Assembly: GCF_008710145.1 (NCBI RefSeq)
Contig: NZ_VYKL01000037.1
Span: forward strand, 124,001 to 188,000
DNA from: Niallia endozanthoxylica
Lineage (GTDB): Bacteria; Bacillota; Bacilli; Bacillales; Cytobacillaceae
DNA length: 64,000 nucleotides
Reading direction: 5' to 3'
In this document: in pieces, positions 53,807 through 62,745 of the stretch
Position numbering within the stretch: the stretch's first letter is position 1
How the letters are laid out: every line of letters begins with the position of its first letter
The notes under the pieces: generated by a model
What the model was told of the DNA's origin: nothing
The model's input: only the letters and a program-made list of their open reading frames with translations
Database searches by the model: none
Translations under genes and position numbers: made by a program

Positions 53807-55020
53807 CTGGACGTGCTTCTTTCCATTGTCTTCGTATCAGGTTCAGAATAATGATTGTTTGAAGAAAACATATAGTTCCGATGGTGATAATGGATACTAT
53901 AGATGAGCCCCATGGCAAACATATTCCCCATAAGCGAGCTCCCGCCATAACTAATAAAAGGCAGCGGTATTCCTGTAATCGGCAAGACTTGGATGGTCAT
54001 TCCAATATTTTGGAATACGTGGAAGGTCAGCATACTAATAATTCCTACACAAATATAAGTATTATACGGATCAACCGTTTCTAGAGCTGTTTTCGTAAGG
54101 TGATAGATTAAGAGGAAAAATAGTCCAACGACAATACTTCCACCAAGAAATCCATATTCTTCTCCGATAACGCTGAAAATAAAGTCTGTATGACTTTCTG
54201 GAATATATACTTTTCTTTCACCAAAGCCCTTCCCGGTTAAAAGTCCAGAACCAATGGCTTTTAATGAATTGGAAAGGTGGTATCCTGCCGCATTGTTATT
54301 TGGGTCAATCCATGCATAGATACGGTCAAATTGATAGGACTTTACATTTAAATATTTTTCTAATATTTCTGGTGCCCAGATGACAAAGTATAGTATGGTA
54401 CAAGCAATGGCAGCGCCTGTTCCATAAAGGGATCCAATAATCTTCCAGGAGATACCGGAAATAAAAATCATACCTGTCATAATGGCCAGCATAACGAGGG
54501 AGGTTCCTAAATCAGGCTGTAACATAACAAGTCCAATTGGCAGACCGGTTACAAGTCCGATTTTTATTAATAATAAATAATCAGTTTTCATCGTTTTATT
54601 AATGTTTTTTTCATGATGCTTACAAATGGTTCTGCTTAAGCCCATGATAAGAAATACCTTCATAAATTCGGAAGGTTGAAGGGAGCCGACCGGGGTGATA
54701 AACCAACTTTGAGCTCCATTAATTTTTGGCGTGAATTCACTAACAGGTGCAACGGCTAAAAATAGTAATAATAATATTCCGAATCCATAGATAACCCAGG
54801 TAAGTCTATTTAACTGATCACTATCAAAGTACATGACAACTGCAATAATAGCCGCACCGACTCCATACCAAAAGATTTGCTGCATCAGGAAGTTTGATCC
54901 TGAATATTGATTTGAAGCTTGACCGCTGTATATTGCAACGCAGCTGACAAGAAAGAGCATCAATAATAATAGTGTTAATGTCCAATCGAATCTCTCTGCC
55001 ACTTTATTCTTACGTTCCAT
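53803..55020 (-). CDS. rodA: RodA-type SEDS peptidoglycan glycosyltransferase
   Basis: A 405-residue polytopic membrane protein of the FtsW/RodA/SpoVE family that polymerises lipid II during cell elongation. It has about ten helices; QPSEFMKVFLIMGLSRTIC, MLQPDLGTSLVMLAIMTGMI, GSGLLTGKGFGERKVYIPES, HTDFIFSVIGEEYGFLGG and the closing GIPLPFISYGGSSLMGNM are SEDS signatures with the catalytic Asp. In B. subtilis rodA also lies close to qoxABCD, supporting the RodA reading over FtsW. ATG 55020 follows AAGGTGTGAGA. Confidence 0.88.
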   Translation of the reverse strand: MERKNKVAERFDWTLTLLLLMLFLVSCVAIYSGQASNQYSGSNFLMQQIFWYGVGAAIIAVVMYFDSDQLNRLTWVIYGFGILLLLFLAVAPVSEFTPKINGAQSWFITPVGSLQPSEFMKVFLIMGLSRTICKHHEKNINKTMKTDYLLLIKIGLVTGLPIGLVMLQPDLGTSLVMLAIMTGMIFISGISWKIIGSLYGTGAAIACTILYFVIWAPEILEKYLNVKSYQFDRIYAWIDPNNNAAGYHLSNSLKAIGSGLLTGKGFGERKVYIPESHTDFIFSVIGEEYGFLGGSIVVGLFFLLIYHLTKTALETVDPYNTYICVGIISMLTFHVFQNIGMTIQVLPITGIPLPFISYGGSSLMGNMFAMGLIYSIHYHHRNYMFSSNNHYSEPDTKTMERSTSS

Positions 55021-55123
55021 TCTCACACCTTATTTCATCTGTGTTTACCACCTAATCGTAGCAAACAATTATAACTACAACAATATAATTATACAAATAA
55101 TTTTGACGTTTTGTTTTTAGAAA

Positions 55124-55183
55124 GTGTCAGGCACCAGAAAAAGACAAATGGGCTTCATTTGTCTTTTTCTGGTGCCTGACACC
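55124..55183. repeat. GTGTCAGGCACC-family palindromic repeat, best-preserved copy
   Basis: GTGTCAGGCACCAGAAAAAG continues into ACAAATG and is perfectly complementary to CATTTGTCTTTTTCTGGTGCC plus TGACAC, giving a stem of about 27 bp with a short GGCTT-type loop. It lies between divergently placed rodA start and mgtE stop. Confidence 0.9.
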
Positions 55184-55241
55184 GTCTATATTATGTCTTA
55201 TACTTATCGCCGATAGGCAGGCGCCTTCCGCTTTTCGTTAT

Positions 55242-56600
55242 TTACATTAAATAATGCATAAAAGCTGTTGCAATTCCGAAGTAAATAATTAATGAAAAGA
55301 TATCATTTAACGTTGTGATGAGCGGCCCGGATGCAACTGCTGGATCAATATTTATCCGATAAAGGAAAATGGGGATAATTGTTCCTGCCAATGTACCAAT
55401 AATTAAAGTTAGCAGGAGGGATGAGCCTACAACGACACCAAGCATTGGATTGCCAAGCCATACATAGGCGATAATGGAAATTAAGATGCCGCAGGTTACA
55501 CCAATAATAATACCAACACCGGATTCCCGCATAATTAAATTGAAAATCGATTTTTTATCAAGATCATTTACAGCTAGGCCGCGAACAACGACAGCAAGTG
55601 ACTGTGTTCCAGTATTTCCAGTCATACCTGATATCATGGGCATAAAGTATGTCAATGCCACGACCTGTTGTAAGGTGTTTTCGTAGCCGCTGATGATGCT
55701 TCCTGAAATAAGACCAATGAACAATAATAAGACAAGCCATGGAAGCCGGCGATAGGCAGCTACAAACGCTTTTGTATCAAAATCAATCGCTTTACCTGAT
55801 GCGGAAAGCTTTTCAATGTCCTCATTTGCTTCTTTAATCACAACATCGATAATATCATCGACCGTAACAATCCCCATTAAGACATTATTTTCGTTTACAA
55901 CGGGAATAGCCAGAAAGTCATAGCGCTCAATCATGCGGGCCACTTCTTCCTGGTCCATTGTATCCGATACAGCGATTACGCGCTCATACATAATGTTGCT
56001 GATTCTTTCATTGGCGTCAGCAATCAGTAAGTCACGGTAGGATACAACGCCAACAAGCTTACGGTGGTTATCTACTACATATAAATAGTTGATGGTTTCG
56101 GCAAATTCAGCAAAGGTTTTTAACTTATCAACTGCGTCTCTTACAGAATAGTAATCCCGAATCCAAACAAATCGGTTTGTCATTAAACGCCCGGCTGTTT
56201 CAGGAGGATAATTCATGATGTTCTGAACAATCTTAGATTCCTCTATTTTCATACCGGATAGTAGAGAAGCCATTTTTTCAGGGGATAATTCGTCCAATAA
56301 AGAGGCCAGGTCATCATTATCCATTTCATCAAGAACTTGACCTTTTCTCTCAAGCCCTAGCTTATTTAGAACTTTAAATTGTTCATCTCTATCTAATTCC
56401 TGAATTAAGTCGGCAAGTAAATCAATTTTTAAATTTAATAAGAAACGAGTTCGATGCTTTTCCGGCAGATCGGCATAGATTTGAGCTATATCATAGGGCT
56501 GCAATTCATCTAGAATAGCATCCAGCTCTTTTTGTTTATTTTCCTTTAAAGCTTTAATAATATAAAGTGTGATTTGGTTTTCAGTCATGTTTTGAATCAA
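55242..56600 (-). CDS. mgtE: MgtE-family magnesium transporter
   Basis: A 452-residue Mg2+ channel. It has the helical N domain (ALKENKQKELDAILDELQPY, ELSPEKMASLLSGMK), two CBS domains (about 135-250; IRDYYSVRDAVDKLKTFAEF, IERYDFLAIPVVNENNVLMG) and five membrane helices with MISGMTGNTGTQSLAVVVRG and the pore segment NIDPAVASGPLITTLNDIFS, whose Asp binds Mg. TTG 56600 has AAGGAG about 10 bases upstream; the ATG at 56588 is the alternative. No M-box riboswitch was recognised upstream. Confidence 0.92.
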   Translation of the reverse strand: MIQNMTENQITLYIIKALKENKQKELDAILDELQPYDIAQIYADLPEKHRTRFLLNLKIDLLADLIQELDRDEQFKVLNKLGLERKGQVLDEMDNDDLASLLDELSPEKMASLLSGMKIEESKIVQNIMNYPPETAGRLMTNRFVWIRDYYSVRDAVDKLKTFAEFAETINYLYVVDNHRKLVGVVSYRDLLIADANERISNIMYERVIAVSDTMDQEEVARMIERYDFLAIPVVNENNVLMGIVTVDDIIDVVIKEANEDIEKLSASGKAIDFDTKAFVAAYRRLPWLVLLLFIGLISGSIISGYENTLQQVVALTYFMPMISGMTGNTGTQSLAVVVRGLAVNDLDKKSIFNLIMRESGVGIIIGVTCGILISIIAYVWLGNPMLGVVVGSSLLLTLIIGTLAGTIIPIFLYRINIDPAVASGPLITTLNDIFSLIIYFGIATAFMHYLM

Positions 56601-57090
56601 ACGTCTCACGCTCCTTCCACCGGAAAAGTTCTTGGGATTAGTCATGCATGACTATTATAATGAAAAAATGATATGAATTAAAATGAAATTTCGTGAACAT
56701 GGAGTAATAATGGTCAATTTATTTATAAATAGATAGTATATGTTATGCATGTCTACGGAAAAGGGGACATAGGCGTTTGTTAGAAATAAAGGATTTTTTA
56801 GGGATATGTTTTATGTCTGTATGTTGCTTCCTGCATCCGATAAAAATAGTGTAGTACAATATAAATCTTGTCCGTTTTATAAACATCTGATTTTCCCATT
56901 GCCCAACACTGAATAAAAATGTATAGTTCATAAGGATGGTCGAACTTACCTTATCCTAGAAGGATTGTTGAAAAATAACAAGCACTAATTAAGATAATAT
57001 TTCTATTATCTGCTATGATAGAAAATAGATAATGGAGCTAAGAAAGTAGACAGTAAGGATATTTTGATTACATATTCGGGGGTTTCATCG
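56601..57090. other. Long divergent intergenic region
   Basis: About 490 bases between mgtE and the 57091 gene with no convincing ORF, riboswitch or repeat. AT-rich throughout; AAGATAATATTTCTATTATCT near 56992-57012 is a small palindrome. Confidence 0.35.
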
Positions 57091-57861
57091 TTGAAGAGGA
57101 ATGATATAAGGGATGTAATTTATATCCATTTAAATGAAAAGGATCAGTATGTACTTTCTTATGGGATTGAATTTCGTGAGTTCCTGCTGTCTTTACACGA
57201 ATCCATCAATCATTTACTCCTTCTCAAGCATCGGTTTGATGATGGAGATTTTAATATGCACACAATGCTTGATTATGTGCCAAAGAAAAGAGTAATGAAG
57301 CTCGTTGAAGAAGATGTTTACGGGTACGGAGATTTTTGCTGGATTGACTTTGAAGAAATGGAAGGGTTAGATGAAATTCCTGGTCAGGTATTAGCGGAGC
57401 TGCTTTATCTTGGTCACGTCAAAGAGCCTTTAAGACCTCCTTTCTACAGCTATTTAGGGAATTCCTTTGCCTATTTAGCGCATGATGATGGCTGGTTTAA
57501 CAAAACTTATTACCGGGATGTGAATCTTTTTTATAACCTTCTGAGCCAATTGATTCCGATGAAGCTTGAAGCCATTAAGCCAGAGAAAAATTTATTAGGG
57601 TTGAAAAAGAAAAAAACTTATCCATCCGTTGACGAGCATCTTTTATTATCTATAAAAAAGTTTATGAGTGAAGGTTTAGTTTTGTCTATTAAGGATGTTA
57701 TGCAAAATCGGTTTCGCATTGAATTGCCAGTATGGGTGATTGGTGATTTTTCAAATATGGATGATATGTACGAAGAATATGAAAAAAACAGCAAAAGGCC
57801 ATGTGATGCGAAGCTTATTTTTGATAAGAAAACGCGTGAGTGGAAAATGAGATCAAATTAA
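57091..57861 (+). CDS. Conserved-looking cytoplasmic protein, unknown function
   Basis: A 256-residue protein, not recognised. It begins KRNDIRDVIYIHLNEKDQYV after the initiator and contains MHTMLDYVPKKRVMKLVEED, YGDFCWIDFEEMEGLDEIPG, FYSYLGNSFAYLAHDDGWFN and a Lys-rich part LLGLKKKKTYPSVDEHLLLS. There is no membrane segment or signal. TTG 57091 is chosen because TCGGGGG lies 9 bases upstream; 57064 has no RBS. It is followed directly by the cobalamin riboswitch, so it is not part of the B12 operon. Confidence 0.6.
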   Translation: MKRNDIRDVIYIHLNEKDQYVLSYGIEFREFLLSLHESINHLLLLKHRFDDGDFNMHTMLDYVPKKRVMKLVEEDVYGYGDFCWIDFEEMEGLDEIPGQVLAELLYLGHVKEPLRPPFYSYLGNSFAYLAHDDGWFNKTYYRDVNLFYNLLSQLIPMKLEAIKPEKNLLGLKKKKTYPSVDEHLLLSIKKFMSEGLVLSIKDVMQNRFRIELPVWVIGDFSNMDDMYEEYEKNSKRPCDAKLIFDKKTREWKMRSN

Positions 57862-57960
57862 ACGGTCCTTCTTCATGCGTACAGGATAATAAAATACTAT
57901 GATTAGTATTTCGGTGATGATATAATCAGGTTGTTGAAAATTTACATATAGTTTAGGAAT

Positions 57961-58130
57961 AGGTGTCTTATTAAAACAAGACTTAATTGGGAAGTTGGTG
58001 CAAAGTCCAACGCGGTCCCGCCACTGTAAATGGGAGTGACCTGCGAATCCACTGTACGTTGTATGGGAAGGAGCAGGAAGCAATGATCATGAGCCAGGAG
58101 ACCAGCCTGTTTCTCACACCAAAAAACCTA
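57961..58130 (+). promoter_or_regulatory. Cobalamin (adenosylcobalamin) riboswitch
   Basis: The conserved core is easy to read: GGGAAGTTGGTGCAAAGTCC, CGCGGTCCCGCCACTGTAAA and, 60 bases on, GAGCCAGGAGACCAGCCTG (the B12 box). It binds adenosylcobalamin and controls the btuF operon. TATAAT at 57921-57926 is a possible -10. The terminator 58187-58217 downstream is the likely expression platform. Confidence 0.92.
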
Positions 58131-58186
58131 CGAGGATAGGGGGTGGATGGAAACCGGCTAGATTTAATATTTATATAGTCAATCCA

Positions 58187-58217
58187 GCATCTCCTTTACT
58201 TTAGGAGATGCTTTTTT
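58187..58217 (+). terminator. Riboswitch-controlled terminator
   Basis: AGCATCTCCT/AGGAGATGCT with T7, 67 bases before btuF and downstream of the B12 aptamer. Ligand binding would favour this terminator. Confidence 0.85.
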
Positions 58218-58283
58218 TGTTGTATTGATTTCAATTTATATGTAAGACTAACAAGATAAAATAAGAAAAGGGAGGAATATAAA

Positions 58284-59276
58284 TTGAAAAAGTTTTATAC
58301 CGTATTGTTTGCCCTGTTGTTAAGCCTTCTGGTATTAGCAGGCTGTGGCGGAGCAGATGAGAACAAGACAGCACAAAATGAACCGAATCAAAAGACCGAG
58401 GAGAAAGAATCGGTTGAGGAAAAAGCAACGGATGTCTTTCCAGTAAAGATAAAGGATGCAGCGGATAAAGAGGTTGTTATTGAAGCAAAGCCGGAAAGAA
58501 TTGTTTCACTTATGCCTAGTAATACAGAAATTACTTTTGCTTTAGGGCTGGGTGATGAGATTGTTGGCGTAACCGATTATGACAATTATCCAGAGGAAGC
58601 ATTGGAAAAAGAAAAAATCGGTGATATGAACTTTAATGTTGAGAAAATCATTTCATTAAAACCAGATTTAGTTCTTGCACATGGCGGGTCAGGAATGGGA
58701 AGCTCTGTTGAAGGGTTACAGCAGCTCCGTGATGCAGGCATTACAGTCCTTGTTGTAAATGATGCAACAAGCTTTGATGCTGTGTATGATGCAATCCTTA
58801 TGATTGGGAAGGCAACAGGAACGAAAGAAAAGGCTGACGAAATTACAGCCGATATGCAATCAAGAATAGACGCAATTAAAGAAAAAGCGGCCTCAATTAA
58901 AGAGGAAGACAGGAAAAAAGTTTATATCGAAATTATGCCAGCCCCTGAAATATACGCAGCAGGAAAAAATACATTTATGGATGAAATGCTAAGTATCATT
59001 CATGCAGAGAACATAGTGACCGAGGCTGATTGGCCAAAGGTTGACCAGGAAGCGATTATTGCCAGTAATCCTGATGTCATTATTACAACTTATGGATTCT
59101 ATACGCCAGATGCTGCTGAACAAGTATTAGGCCGCGAAGGATGGCAGGATGTTAACGCAGTAAAGAATAAGCAAGTAGTGGATGTTAATTCCGATGAAGT
59201 TACACGTTCAGGGCCTCGTCTTGTTGAAGGAGTAGAGGAAGTTGCAAAAGCGGTTTACCCAGACGTTTTCAAATAA
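58284..59276 (+). CDS. btuF: Vitamin B12 (corrinoid)-binding lipoprotein
   Basis: A 330-residue type III substrate-binding protein with lipobox LAGC. KPERIVSLMPSNTEITFALG and GDEIVGVTDYDNYPEEALEK match BtuF/YvrC-type corrinoid binding proteins rather than iron-siderophore ones, and the B12 riboswitch directly upstream supports this. It starts at TTG 58284 after AGGGAGG. Confidence 0.9.
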   Translation: MKKFYTVLFALLLSLLVLAGCGGADENKTAQNEPNQKTEEKESVEEKATDVFPVKIKDAADKEVVIEAKPERIVSLMPSNTEITFALGLGDEIVGVTDYDNYPEEALEKEKIGDMNFNVEKIISLKPDLVLAHGGSGMGSSVEGLQQLRDAGITVLVVNDATSFDAVYDAILMIGKATGTKEKADEITADMQSRIDAIKEKAASIKEEDRKKVYIEIMPAPEIYAAGKNTFMDEMLSIIHAENIVTEADWPKVDQEAIIASNPDVIITTYGFYTPDAAEQVLGREGWQDVNAVKNKQVVDVNSDEVTRSGPRLVEGVEEVAKAVYPDVFK

Positions 59277-60300
59277 TAAAATAGTTGCTTACTTGCTAGC
59301 TGTCGTTCTATTAATTACAGCTATGCTCTTTGCTATTTCAATAGGTACAGTTTCTGTACCTATTTTCGATATTGTGCAAATTATTGGCTCAGTTCTTTTC
59401 GGCTTTTCAATAGAGCAAATTGACCCCATGTATTCGAATATTGTTCTAAATATTCGTCTGCCAAGGGTTATTCTTTCAGGGTTAGTTGGAGCCTCTCTTG
59501 CAATTGCAGGAGCCGCTTTTCAAGGGTTGTTACGGAACCCGCTTGCAGACCCCTATACACTGGGTGTTTCTTCAGGTGCTTCAGTCGGTGCCGTTTTGAC
59601 AATCTTTTTAAATTTATCCATTCCGATTATCGGTCCGTTTACATTACCTTTTCTAAGTATTATTTGTTCTTTTATGACCATCTTTATTGTCCTTCTATTT
59701 GCGCAAAAAATTGACCGTTCTATGAAGGTCGAAACCATTATTTTAACTGGAGTTATTTTTAGTTCATTTTTAAGCTCCTTTATTTCCCTTATGATTGCCT
59801 TAACCGGCGAAGAACTTAGGCAAATTATTGGCTGGCTTCTAGGCAGTGTATCGATGCGAGGCTGGGACTATATTAAAATGATGATTCCATTTTTTATCAT
59901 TGGCTCCTTGCTTTTATTAGTTAATACGAAAGAATTGAATGCTATGTCATTTGGCGAAGAACGCGCCCAGCATTTAGGTGTAAACGTACAAAGGAGGAAA
60001 CTGCTAGTTTTATCAGCTGGCTCCATTTTAACTGGTGCAGCGGTGGCTGTTTCAGGTGCCATTGGCTTTGTTGGATTGGTCATTCCGCATTTAACAAGAT
60101 TACTTTGGGGACCCGATCATAGACATTTATTGCCTTTGTCTATTTTAACGGGAAGCGGATTTCTTATTTTGGCTGACCTTGTAGCAAGAACAATTATTTC
60201 ACCAACAGAGCTTCCTATTGGTGTTATCACTTCTTTAATTGGAGCCCCGGTGTTTGCATTGATTCTAATGAGAAGTAAAAGAAAGGAAAGGGGAAGGTGA
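59242..60300 (+). CDS. btuC: Vitamin B12 ABC transporter permease
   Basis: A 352-residue FecCD/BtuC permease with about ten helices: NIRLPRVILSGLVGASLAIA, FQGLLRNPLADPYTLGVSSG and GAIGFVGLVIPHLTRLLWGP followed by the DHRHLLPLS ATPase-contact loop. TTG 59242 overlaps the end of btuF by 35 bases with GAAGGAG upstream, so translation is coupled. The stop overlaps the next start by 4 bases. Confidence 0.92.
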   Translation: MQKRFTQTFSNNKIVAYLLAVVLLITAMLFAISIGTVSVPIFDIVQIIGSVLFGFSIEQIDPMYSNIVLNIRLPRVILSGLVGASLAIAGAAFQGLLRNPLADPYTLGVSSGASVGAVLTIFLNLSIPIIGPFTLPFLSIICSFMTIFIVLLFAQKIDRSMKVETIILTGVIFSSFLSSFISLMIALTGEELRQIIGWLLGSVSMRGWDYIKMMIPFFIIGSLLLLVNTKELNAMSFGEERAQHLGVNVQRRKLLVLSAGSILTGAAVAVSGAIGFVGLVIPHLTRLLWGPDHRHLLPLSILTGSGFLILADLVARTIISPTELPIGVITSLIGAPVFALILMRSKRKERGR

Positions 60301-61784
60301 GGTTGCTCGAGATTGAACAATTATATGGCGGCTACAACGATACGGCAGTCCTTGCTAATGTATCATTTCAAGTACGTAAGGGCGAGCTCTTTGGAATTCT
60401 TGGACCAAATGGAAGTGGAAAAACCACCTTGCTTAAGATGATAAGCGGCATTCTACCTTATAACAGAGGAAACATTCTCTTGAAAGGTCAGCACTTAAAA
60501 AAATATTCAACGAAACAGCTGGCAAAGGTCATTGCGGTTCTATCACAACATTCATCAGAAGCCTTTTCCTACTCTGTCAGAGAAACGGTTTCACTTGGAC
60601 GATATGCACATCAATCAGGCTTTTTTAATGAATGGAGTAAAGAAGACGAGGCCATTGTTCAAGATGTCATGAGCTGGACTGGTGTGGCTTCCTTCCAAGA
60701 CCAGCCGACCCATTTATTATCTGGTGGAGAGAGGCAGAGGGTTTTTCTTGCGCAGGCACTTGCACAGGAGCCGGAAATCCTTCTTTTGGATGAACCGACC
60801 AATCATTTGGATTTAACTTATCAGAAGGAACTGTTAGATTTATTGAAAAAATGGACGCGGGAAAAGGGTTTAACCGTTGTGTCTATTTTTCATGATTTAA
60901 ATCTTGCTGGTTTGTATTGTGATCGTCTTTTGCTGCTGGAAAACGGAGAAGTAAATCGCTATGATACACCGAATGAAGTATTAAAACAAGAAACGATTGA
61001 AAATGTCTACCATACAGAAATCAGAAAACATCCTCATCCTATTGTTCCTGCTCCACAAGTGGTTTTACTGCCTGAATCTTATTATCAGAATCGAAAGGAT
61101 ATGAAGATTACGACGGAAAATCTGACCGTGAGCCAAGAATTTATTTCCTTAATAGCTCCGATGTCTTTGCGTACCATGTCTTCAGGTGTGACGGGATCGG
61201 GTATGGGCTGGTATCACACGTTTGTAAACAGACATGTTGACAAGGATTACAATTGCAGCAATCCCCGGGAAGAAATGAGTGAATTTCTAAAGGCGAATGG
61301 CTTTGAACCCTCTGAAACGGTTGGCATGATGACGGCTGTGTATACAGAGGATGTAGTGTACCGGCTTTACGAGGGTGCTGGATTTTCTTTACTTGTGATA
61401 GTGACAGCAGGTGTCGGCAATGCCGTTGATGTGTCCAAAAGCCATGAGCAGTGCGGTATATTAACACCAGGAACAATCAATACTTGGCTTTTTGTTAACG
61501 GGGAATTAACCGAGGAGGCATTTATCCAGTCCGTTGTAACCGCGACGGAAGCAAAGGTTAAAGTCATGCATGATATGGACATTAAAGACGTAAATACAGG
61601 AACCATTGCCACAGGAACGTCTACCGACAGCATTTTAATTGCTGCGACTCAAAAGGGCAAGCTGCTTGAATATGCCGGCAGCATTGCGCCGCTTGGGAAA
61701 TTGATTGGCAAGGGAGTATATGAATGTACAAAGGAAGCAATTGTGAAGAGCAAAGAAAGAAGAGAGAAAGCATATGCTGATTGA
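60297..61784 (+). CDS. BtuD-CbiZ fusion: B12 transport ATPase and adenosylcobinamide amidohydrolase
   Basis: A 495-residue two-domain protein. Residues 1 to about 255 are the transporter ATPase: Walker A GPNGSGKTT, LLSGGERQRVFLAQALAQ, ILLLDEPTNHLDL, SIFHDLNLAGLYCDRL. From about 265 a CbiZ domain follows (SSGVTGSGMGWYHTFVNRHV, TAGVGNAVDVSKSHEQCGIL, TIATGTSTDSILIAATQKG). CbiZ cleaves the side chain of non-native corrinoids, giving adenosylcobyric acid for remodelling. The fusion ties import to salvage. The start is GTG 60297 (TTG 60303 possible). Similar fusions occur in other Bacillaceae (YvrA-like), by recall. Confidence 0.88.
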   Translation: MRLLEIEQLYGGYNDTAVLANVSFQVRKGELFGILGPNGSGKTTLLKMISGILPYNRGNILLKGQHLKKYSTKQLAKVIAVLSQHSSEAFSYSVRETVSLGRYAHQSGFFNEWSKEDEAIVQDVMSWTGVASFQDQPTHLLSGGERQRVFLAQALAQEPEILLLDEPTNHLDLTYQKELLDLLKKWTREKGLTVVSIFHDLNLAGLYCDRLLLLENGEVNRYDTPNEVLKQETIENVYHTEIRKHPHPIVPAPQVVLLPESYYQNRKDMKITTENLTVSQEFISLIAPMSLRTMSSGVTGSGMGWYHTFVNRHVDKDYNCSNPREEMSEFLKANGFEPSETVGMMTAVYTEDVVYRLYEGAGFSLLVIVTAGVGNAVDVSKSHEQCGILTPGTINTWLFVNGELTEEAFIQSVVTATEAKVKVMHDMDIKDVNTGTIATGTSTDSILIAATQKGKLLEYAGSIAPLGKLIGKGVYECTKEAIVKSKERREKAYAD

Positions 61785-62745
61785 ACATGCATTATCGATA
61801 ACATTAGCTGTTATCATTGATCGAATAATAGGGGATCCCCCTTCCTGGCCGCATCCTGTCAAATGGTTTGGCAAGATGATTGCCTTTCTTGATAAGCAGC
61901 TTAACAATGGCGGAGCGCAGACGCGGAAATGGAAAGGAGTTTGGATGCTTCTAATTATCATTCTAGCTGTGCTGCTGCCTTCTTTATTGATTTGTATGGC
62001 TGCTTATAGCATACATCCGCTCGTTGGAATACTTGTTGAAGGGATAATCATTGCCGCGACTATCGCTCAAAAAAGCTTGAAGGATGCTGCTTTAGAGGTA
62101 TATGAACCGCTTCAAAAGGAGGATCTTAAAGAAGCGCGTCTTAAGCTTTCTTATATTGTCGGCAGGGATACTGAGCATTTGCCTGAACCAGAGATTGTCC
62201 GTGGAACGGTGGAAACGGTTGCGGAGAATACGAGCGACGGAGTGACAGCACCTATGTTTTGGGCTTTAGTTGGCGGTGCTCCGCTCGCGCTTGTATACCG
62301 GGCAATTAATACGTGTGATTCGATGGTTGGTTATAAAAATGAAAACTATCAAGACTTTGGTTGGGCATCTGCGAGGATGGATGATGCCGTTAACTGGATT
62401 CCAAGCAGGTTAACAGGCTTTATGATGCTGCTGGCTAACCGTCCGCTTAAAACCAATCGGAAAGAGACATGGCGCATCCTGTTCCGTGATGCAAAAAAAC
62501 ATCCAAGTCCAAACAGCGGCTGGTGTGAAGCGGCTGCTGCCGCTCTTTTGGGTGTCCAGCTTGGAGGAATCAATACATACAAGGGAATGGTTTCAAATCG
62601 TGCGAGAATGGGCGATCCGCTGGTTACGTTAGAAAGCAAAGATATTCTCAAAATGAATCGCATTCTTTCCCAGACTGTCGATTTATTTTTAATCCTATTA
62701 TGGCTTGGAGGTGTGTTAGTTGAAATGGCCGTTACATGGATCTAA
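61774..62745 (+). CDS. cbiB: Adenosylcobinamide-phosphate synthase
   Basis: A 323-residue membrane protein that attaches aminopropanol (phosphate) to adenosylcobyric acid. ALSITLAVIIDRIIGDPPSW then HPVKWFGKMIAFLD, the core RGTVETVAENTSDGVTAPMF, GYKNENYQDFGWASARMDDA and PNSGWCEAAAAALLGVQLGG are CbiB signatures. It overlaps the fusion gene by 11 bases and cobD by 26 bases. Confidence 0.94.
   Translation: MLIEHALSITLAVIIDRIIGDPPSWPHPVKWFGKMIAFLDKQLNNGGAQTRKWKGVWMLLIIILAVLLPSLLICMAAYSIHPLVGILVEGIIIAATIAQKSLKDAALEVYEPLQKEDLKEARLKLSYIVGRDTEHLPEPEIVRGTVETVAENTSDGVTAPMFWALVGGAPLALVYRAINTCDSMVGYKNENYQDFGWASARMDDAVNWIPSRLTGFMMLLANRPLKTNRKETWRILFRDAKKHPSPNSGWCEAAAAALLGVQLGGINTYKGMVSNRARMGDPLVTLESKDILKMNRILSQTVDLFLILLWLGGVLVEMAVTWI

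Noticed and set aside
7672-55183. The GTGTCAGGCACC copies as a CRISPR array
   Set aside because: Copies are palindromic, far apart and not separated by unique spacers of constant length.
55242-57090. M-box (magnesium) riboswitch before mgtE
   Set aside because: Looked for because mgtE is often so controlled, but the conserved M-box segments were not found upstream.
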